Shown here: piece by piece, positions 58,722 to 64,000 of the stretch | Numbering within the stretch: the stretch's first letter is position 1 | Layout of the letters: each line of letters begins with the position of its first letter | DNA from: Trichomonas vaginalis G3 | Lineage: Eukaryota > Parabasalia > Trichomonadida > Trichomonadidae | NCBI RefSeq assembly: GCF_026262505.1 | Contig: NC_067206.1 | Location: 6,786,879-6,850,878, forward strand | DNA length: 64,000 nucleotides | Direction: 5' to 3' | Notes under the pieces: model-generated | The model's database searches: none | The model's input: the letters and a program-made list of their open reading frames with translations, nothing else | What the model was told of the DNA's origin: nothing | Translations under genes and position numbers: made by a program

Positions 58722-60848
58722 TTATTCTATATATACAAGAGTTACTTCTGTCTTTCTCTCTACGTAGCCTTGAGAAATTGCCAGGGCTAAATTCTTTGAG
58801 AAGTCGCTTCTAGTTAATGGGAATTTTTGAGACAATTCAATATAAACTCTATTCCAAAGATCCTTTTCAAACATTGTCTTTTCATGTTTCATTATTCTAC
58901 AGATTGCAGCATTTATAATTCTATCTCTATCAACGAATAGTTTCTTTGATTCTTCGTCTTCGTATTCCTTAGGAATTGGCAGATGAATTATATTTGATGC
59001 AGGAGTAAAATCTGTTTTAAGGAAGTACATTTCTCCTGCTTTTCTCAATAGTTCGCATGATTGATCAGTCAATGAGTCAATTGCAGTGAAAGAAAGTGCA
59101 GCAGGTATTTCAGGATTAAACATTGAAGAAGTAATAAACTGATTACTATTAAAAGCAAGCAAAATCTCTATTTGTGGTCCTGTTCCACTCAAAAGACATT
59201 TCTTGCCTTCATATCTAACAGTTATGTACCAATAATTCGTTGGAAAAGTGATGGTATTCTGTGGAAACATCTGCTTATACCTTATTTCTATTGGATCAGT
59301 GATTGCTCTGAGAAATTTCGGTTTCGAATAAGCAGATTTAAATGGCCAATGAGTAGTAGAAAGAATAAGGACATTGGGGAATCCCATTTCATCTGATTTC
59401 ATCTTTCCATCAATTATTTGGGTAATTAAAGAGATTGTTTGGCTAAATACAAGAGATGAGTTCGCAATTACGGATTTTGCAGCCATTTCTGCAGGTAATT
59501 GCTTAGTTCCATTAATAAGGAACCTTTGTACGCATAATCCTGCATAATCAAATACAAAATCATCCTTTGAATACATGTATTTTAAAATTCCACTATAATC
59601 AGCGATACTTCCACCTTGGAATAGTATTTGATGGAATTCCATATTAAGTTTATTGATCAATTCTTTCGTATCAACGTTCACATACATAGAAATTGCTTCA
59701 ATTAAACTATTATCTCCAACAAAAATGGTATTTAACAATAAATCATAGAAATTAACAACTTCACACATATTACTAAACTCCTGCGGTTCATTAACTATCA
59801 TTTTACCAACAATTTCTGCAATTTTTGGTTTTAATTGACATTTTTTGTTGAAAATTCCACATAATTCTTCAATTGTGTCTTTATCACGTGCCAAACAAAA
59901 CATAGATACTGATCTAAGTATCTCGTGAGTGTACATTCTGCCTAAATCTAAGAAAAATTCAGTTGCAAAATTTATTGTTTCATTTCCTGTTTCCGGATCA
60001 ATTGATCTACTTATCGCTATATCTAAAATCTTCAATATATTGTAACATGCATCAGGATATGCTTTCACTGTAGCCATTAATTGGTCATCTAAATCATCTT
60101 GGTTTTCTGCTAATTCTTCATCAAGAGATTCCGTATTTTCGTCAAGATTAGTAGGTAATCCTTGTGTTTCGATCCATTCCAGAAGGAATTTTGGTAAATT
60201 TTCTCTGATTTCAAATTTTATTATTTCAATTTGAGAAGAAGCGATCAATTTCAGCATACTTTTGAGTTTGTAAATAATATTAAGACGTTCATCATTCTCT
60301 ATATCGTTAACAGTAGTTGTTTTAACGATATTAAAGATATGATCAACGTAGCACTTTGCAAAATTGTTCATAATCTTTTCCTTTTTGAGAGTATCGATGA
60401 GTGTACCAAGATTATCTTGGAAAAATTGAATTTTACAGTTGTATTGATTTAATTGAGTTTCAAATGGAGAAAAAATTGCCGTAGTGTGACGCATGAAATA
60501 AGAATAGGAATCGTATATTGATGAAAGAAATTCAAGATATGAAACTACTGTTTCTGATTCTGGCTTTTTTGCTTCAAGATAAATGTTTGTGACTGTTTCT
60601 CTAATCATATCATTAACTTTGTTCATGTAGTCAATGACATCTCCGCACGAAAGTATTGAATAAAACGATTTTGCCAAGATCATAAAATTTATTTCTTTTG
60701 TTCGATGCTTAATAATCATGTTTAATGCTTCCGAAACATTTTTTGTACATTCACTGATATCATCATAGTTAAATTTTAATTGGCTTGATAGTTTGTACCT
60801 TTGTTTTTGAGTCATAAAGTTAAAAAAAATAAAAGTAGACAAAATCAT
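58722..60848 (-). CDS. Divergent cullin
   Basis: Complete 708-residue frame. The N-terminal two thirds are helical, as in cullin repeats. The C-terminus is typical: DRDRIINAAICRIMKHEK with a Lys at about 654 at the neddylation position, then the winged-helix WNRVYIELSQKFPL and a final ISQGYVERKTEVTLVYIE. As a scaffold of a cullin-RING ubiquitin ligase it would hold a RING protein at the C-terminus and a substrate adaptor at the N-terminus. An acidic insertion (about 235-260) is unusual. The start at 60,848 is supported by an Inr 16 nt upstream; a second Met at residue 12 is possible. The stop is TAAA. Confidence 0.85.
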   Translation of the reverse strand: MILSTFIFFNFMTQKQRYKLSSQLKFNYDDISECTKNVSEALNMIIKHRTKEINFMILAKSFYSILSCGDVIDYMNKVNDMIRETVTNIYLEAKKPESETVVSYLEFLSSIYDSYSYFMRHTTAIFSPFETQLNQYNCKIQFFQDNLGTLIDTLKKEKIMNNFAKCYVDHIFNIVKTTTVNDIENDERLNIIYKLKSMLKLIASSQIEIIKFEIRENLPKFLLEWIETQGLPTNLDENTESLDEELAENQDDLDDQLMATVKAYPDACYNILKILDIAISRSIDPETGNETINFATEFFLDLGRMYTHEILRSVSMFCLARDKDTIEELCGIFNKKCQLKPKIAEIVGKMIVNEPQEFSNMCEVVNFYDLLLNTIFVGDNSLIEAISMYVNVDTKELINKLNMEFHQILFQGGSIADYSGILKYMYSKDDFVFDYAGLCVQRFLINGTKQLPAEMAAKSVIANSSLVFSQTISLITQIIDGKMKSDEMGFPNVLILSTTHWPFKSAYSKPKFLRAITDPIEIRYKQMFPQNTITFPTNYWYITVRYEGKKCLLSGTGPQIEILLAFNSNQFITSSMFNPEIPAALSFTAIDSLTDQSCELLRKAGEMYFLKTDFTPASNIIHLPIPKEYEDEESKKLFVDRDRIINAAICRIMKHEKTMFEKDLWNRVYIELSQKFPLTRSDFSKNLALAISQGYVERKTEVTLVYIE

Positions 60849-60859
60849 TATTATTTTCC

Positions 60860-60866
60860 AAAATGA
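60860..60866 (-). promoter_or_regulatory. Inr-like initiator, TCATTTT
   Basis: On the minus strand TCATTTT has its A+1 16 nt before the cullin ATG at 60,848, matching the pattern and spacing of the elements at 5,037 and 8,472. Confidence 0.6.
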
Positions 60867-61025
60867 GTCACACTAGTATATTAAAAATGATATAGACTTA
60901 TAAACATTGACCCACATGATACATCAACGTTAATTTATTGGATGGTATAAGATTCCTCATGTAAAGATACTACCCATTAGCATAATATGTATTGCGTATG
61001 AACCACATAGTTATATAGTGTACAG

Positions 61026-62484
61026 ATGTACAAAAATATTGTTAGAAAACTTCAAGAAAATTTGAAAACATTATTTGACTTTATCAAAATTATTACAAAT
61101 ATGTATACACTTTATCAGAGAAATAATCTCGTATCAATTTTTGGTCACCTAACTTTGACTTCACATTTCATAATGAACAAGGATATTAAAGAGTTCATTA
61201 AAGATAGCGCCGAAGTTCTGAATTCTCTATACCTGCTCAAGATCAGTAGTGATGACGAAATCAACGCTTTTTTCCAAAAGATCAAATCAGTTCTTATTGA
61301 TACTGAAGAGTACTCTCCAGAAAGAATGATTGAAATTATCAGCAAATGTGCAAAACATCGTAATCGTTACTTCAAATCATATATAAAGCTTAGCAAAAAG
61401 ATTTATGATGAATATCATCCAAAACAAGTTGAACGTGTTAATTCCTTGTTTGATTATATTTTTTTACAAAGAATACGGGTTTGTTTTACGTGAAGATACG
61501 AAAAATTGTTTCGATATTTTCGAATCTAAAGGTTATTCAATTGAAATTCATGATAAATATTCATCTTATGGAGCAATTATGAACAATGGTGATAAATTAC
61601 TCTCATCAATCTTTGTACAAGACGGTTTCGATAAAAATCAAAAACTCAGCAGTAAATTTTATCCAAGACATAATATTTCATTTCTTGAAGTATGCTGTTA
61701 CCATGGAGCAGTTGATTGTTTCAAACTTTTAAGATCAGAATTCAAAGCGGAAGTTTCAGAAACATGTATTGAATTATCATTTTTAGGAGGAAGTCAGGAG
61801 ATCATGATGGAATGTTTGAAAGTTTTTACCGAGGATGATAAAAAGAAGCTTTCCCAGGATTTCATGCAATATGCCATTATTTCCCATAACATTGATTTTA
61901 TTTCATATTTGATCAATGAATATGGAATGTATATCGATATACCAGCTTGCTATGATAATAACAATATTCAAGCATTTATAGTGCATTTAGATTACATTAC
62001 CGATATCAATGATTGCCTTTATCCATCAATTTTGTTTGATAACCCATTTGTTTGCGAATATATGATTCATTTGGGTGCTGATATCCAAGTAAATATAGAC
62101 CCATTTGGATCACCGCTCCAATATGCATTAAATAAAGGTTGTTATGCTTCAGCAAAATACCTCATTTCAAAAGGTTCTGATATTGAAGTAGTTGATGATA
62201 AAGGAAGAACATATCTCATTATTGCATCTGTTAATAATTACCAAGAAAGAGTTCGAGGTGCTGTTTTATGTGGTGCAAATATAAATAAAAAGGATTTAAG
62301 TGGAAAAACTGCACTCCATTATTCAGTTGATGTAAGGAATGAAAAAACTGTTGAATTCCTTATTTCACACGGTGCTGATGTCAATGCAAGGGACAATTCG
62401 GACATTACACCTCTTAGTATTGCGAAGACTCTTGGAGAAACAAAAATTGAACAAATTCTTCTTTCACATGATGCAAAAATATAA
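61026..62484 (+). pseudogene. DUF3447/ankyrin-repeat protein with one frame change
   Basis: The N-terminal part (61,026-61,470) is the helical region of trichomonad ankyrin proteins (YSPERMIEIISKCAKHRNRY). The rest continues in another frame: FFYKEYGFVLRED, the DUF3447 block (FLEVCCYHGAVDCFKLLR, LSFLGGSQEIMMECLK, YAIISHNIDFISYLINEYG), then about five ankyrin repeats ending HGADVNARDNSDITPLSIA. The frame changes at or near the seven-T run at 61,459-61,465. Apart from that the gene looks whole, and it ends with TAAA, so either the lesion is very recent or the run length is a sequencing error. Confidence 0.85.
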
Positions 62485-62689
62485 ATACGCTAAAAAATCT
62501 CATTTAAATCCAAGTAAAAATGATTTACATAAAATATCATCTTATTTTTGTTTTATTCTTTAGATAATGAATATCTTATATCATCATATATCAATATAAA
62601 ATCACTAACATAAATGGACTTGTAGAAAAATGAGAATATCCTTATTTATTCAAATTCAAAATAATCAATCCAAAGAAAAAAAGCAATCA

Positions 62690-62915
62690 TTCGAGAGATA
62701 TTTTAAATATAATCTCAGTATTTAAGGAATCTAGTGATTTTGAGAGTGTTTACAAAACCTTTGAAGAACTTTCTGCTGGAGGTGATCGAGAAATGATGTC
62801 AAATACTTGTGAAGAATGATTTTGGGAAATGTAAAAAGAGCAAAAATATAATGTATTTCTTGATGCATGTAAAAAGGGAAATATTCATCTTATCAAATCA
62901 CTTATTTTTGTATAT
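62690..62915 (+). pseudogene. Ankyrin/DUF3447-family fragment
   Basis: Damaged coding stretch with ELSAGGDREMMSNTCEE and, after interruptions, FLDACKKGNIHLIKSLIF, typical of the same trichomonad ankyrin family. It has no open frame of useful length. The remaining spacer, 62,485-63,236, holds nothing else. Confidence 0.65.
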
Positions 62916-63236
62916 TATTTTCATAAAAAATTACTGAATGTCATTAGGATAATTTCAAATTTAACGGATTTGATATAGATATCTGAATAAATCCCAAATT
63001 AACATCTAATGTAAATACTGACTTTATATTCGCAGTGTGTTTAGAAATATATCACGTAGATACTCCAAGTAATTCCATTTCCATCTTTAATTTCTAAAAA
63101 TCATAATAAATATCTTAATGATGGTATTCATTTTCACCTTTGTGATCGATATGTACACTATAGTCTATAAAATTTAGACTTCGCATAAATAAACGGTCAA
63201 CAAATTCCCGCCCAAAAACGTGACGCGCTCCAATCT

Positions 63237-64000
63237 ATGAATTATTCATCTGTTTCATACGACGGGAAGAACCCACGGAGTGCCTCAAAATCATCATATT
63301 CTTCAGACATATTCAATCAAACTGAAAGTATTTCGCAGTATATTAAAAGCCATTATAATACTCGCAAAAATGATCCGGCGTTTAACTTATTACAAGAGTT
63401 TTTTGGAGTGTTTCATGATCAAATGCGAATTAACTTCGATTTGAGAAACGAACTTACACTAATACGCCGAAATCCAACGTATAACCAACAACAATTACAA
63501 CAAAGAAAAGATAACATTGAAACATTTATGAAGTATTTTAACAAGGTCAAGCAATATCCTCACAAAGATTTACAAGAAGTTAAAATTACAATTGAAGATG
63601 ATATCAAAATATTAACAGAAAAGAATAAATTGACCGAAGAAATGAAATCAAACACACAGACAAGGCAATCATTACAAACTGCGATCAATGATCTCGAAAA
63701 ATCAATTGAAGCTCACGATAACGAATTCCAAAAAATAATGAAAACATTAAACAGTACAATAGCATCTTCATCATCCAAAGCTATTCAACTACAAAATTCG
63801 ATCGACGACTTAACTCCTTGCATTAACTCATTAAAAATCAGAGTTGATGAAAAAGAAGCAAAAAAACAAGAACTTTTAAGTGTTTTGGATTCAAAAAGAC
63901 AACAGCTATCAGAAATACGTAATATTAATGACCAATCGCATGAGAGAAGAAGTGAAATTAAAACGAAACTTCGTACAAAATTAGGAAAATTAACAGCCAC
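63237..64000 (+). CDS. Coiled-coil protein, N-terminal 254 residues
   Basis: From the ATG at 63,237 (MNYSSVSYDGKNPRSASKSS) the plus frame is open to the window edge without a stop, about 254 codons. After a Ser-rich N-terminus the protein is a long coiled coil (from about 100: DLQEVKITIEDDIKILTEKN, then repeated helical heptads). No domain is recognised; a structural or cytoskeletal protein is likely. An antisense frame at 63,785-64,000 is only its shadow. Confidence 0.75.
   Translation, partial: MNYSSVSYDGKNPRSASKSSYSSDIFNQTESISQYIKSHYNTRKNDPAFNLLQEFFGVFHDQMRINFDLRNELTLIRRNPTYNQQQLQQRKDNIETFMKYFNKVKQYPHKDLQEVKITIEDDIKILTEKNKLTEEMKSNTQTRQSLQTAINDLEKSIEAHDNEFQKIMKTLNSTIASSSSKAIQLQNSIDDLTPCINSLKIRVDEKEAKKQELLSVLDSKRQQLSEIRNINDQSHERRSEIKTKLRTKLGKLTA

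Overview
This is AT-rich, apparently intronless eukaryotic DNA, most likely from a trichomonad and probably Trichomonas vaginalis. The supporting signs are an ankyrin/DUF3447 protein of the type abundant in T. vaginalis, a probable initiator-binding-domain protein, TCA-type Inr elements a few bases before several start codons, stop codons that often read TAAA, Pmp-like surface proteins with Thr/Pro stalks, and a large Polinton. No host gene needs an intron. The species call is inference from these families, not from a database match.

Layout. Positions 1-9,518 hold the edge of one gene, a broken membrane protein, a 1.8-kb hairpin-rich tandem repeat, a 1,050-residue surface protein, and the first member of a cysteine-rich beta-helix-like family. 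Positions 9,640-11,743 are a patchwork of duplicated gene pieces copied from elsewhere in the window. A further family member, whose 5' end runs from about 12,073 and whose last codon is at 39,686, is split by two insertions only about 130 bp apart: a 2,954-bp TTAA-flanked DNA element (12,888-15,841) and a 23,552-bp Polinton (15,979-39,530). Positions 39,531-50,300 hold more family members, a Pmp-like stalked protein, a tryptophanyl-tRNA synthetase relative without its signature motifs, an LRR protein and an unassigned Pro-rich protein. Positions 51,545-64,000 hold a TKL-type kinase, a hAT-like element filled with a minisatellite, an initiator-binding-domain gene, a divergent cullin, an ankyrin/DUF3447 gene and the start of a coiled-coil gene that leaves the window.

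The Polinton is a fossil with several broken genes, including the integrase, primase-helicase and main capsid genes, although many others remain open. It carries a DNA adenine methyltransferase, a phage-tail-fibre-like protein, an A32/FtsK-type packaging ATPase, capsid genes, KilA-N proteins, an HNH-like protein and two small membrane-active-looking proteins. I see no protein-primed DNA polymerase. It has an SF3 helicase of the primase-helicase type instead, which makes it look more like a Polinton-like virus or virophage than a textbook Maverick.

The most unusual signal is regulatory. Most genes of the element, on both strands, have a T-run ending in A (ATTTTTA type) 11-14 bases before the start codon. 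Two divergent gene pairs are separated by only 18 bp that carry this signal in both directions. The middle of the element holds 22-bp iterons around a perfect 18-bp palindrome, followed by a tRNA-like sequence; this is a candidate replication origin.
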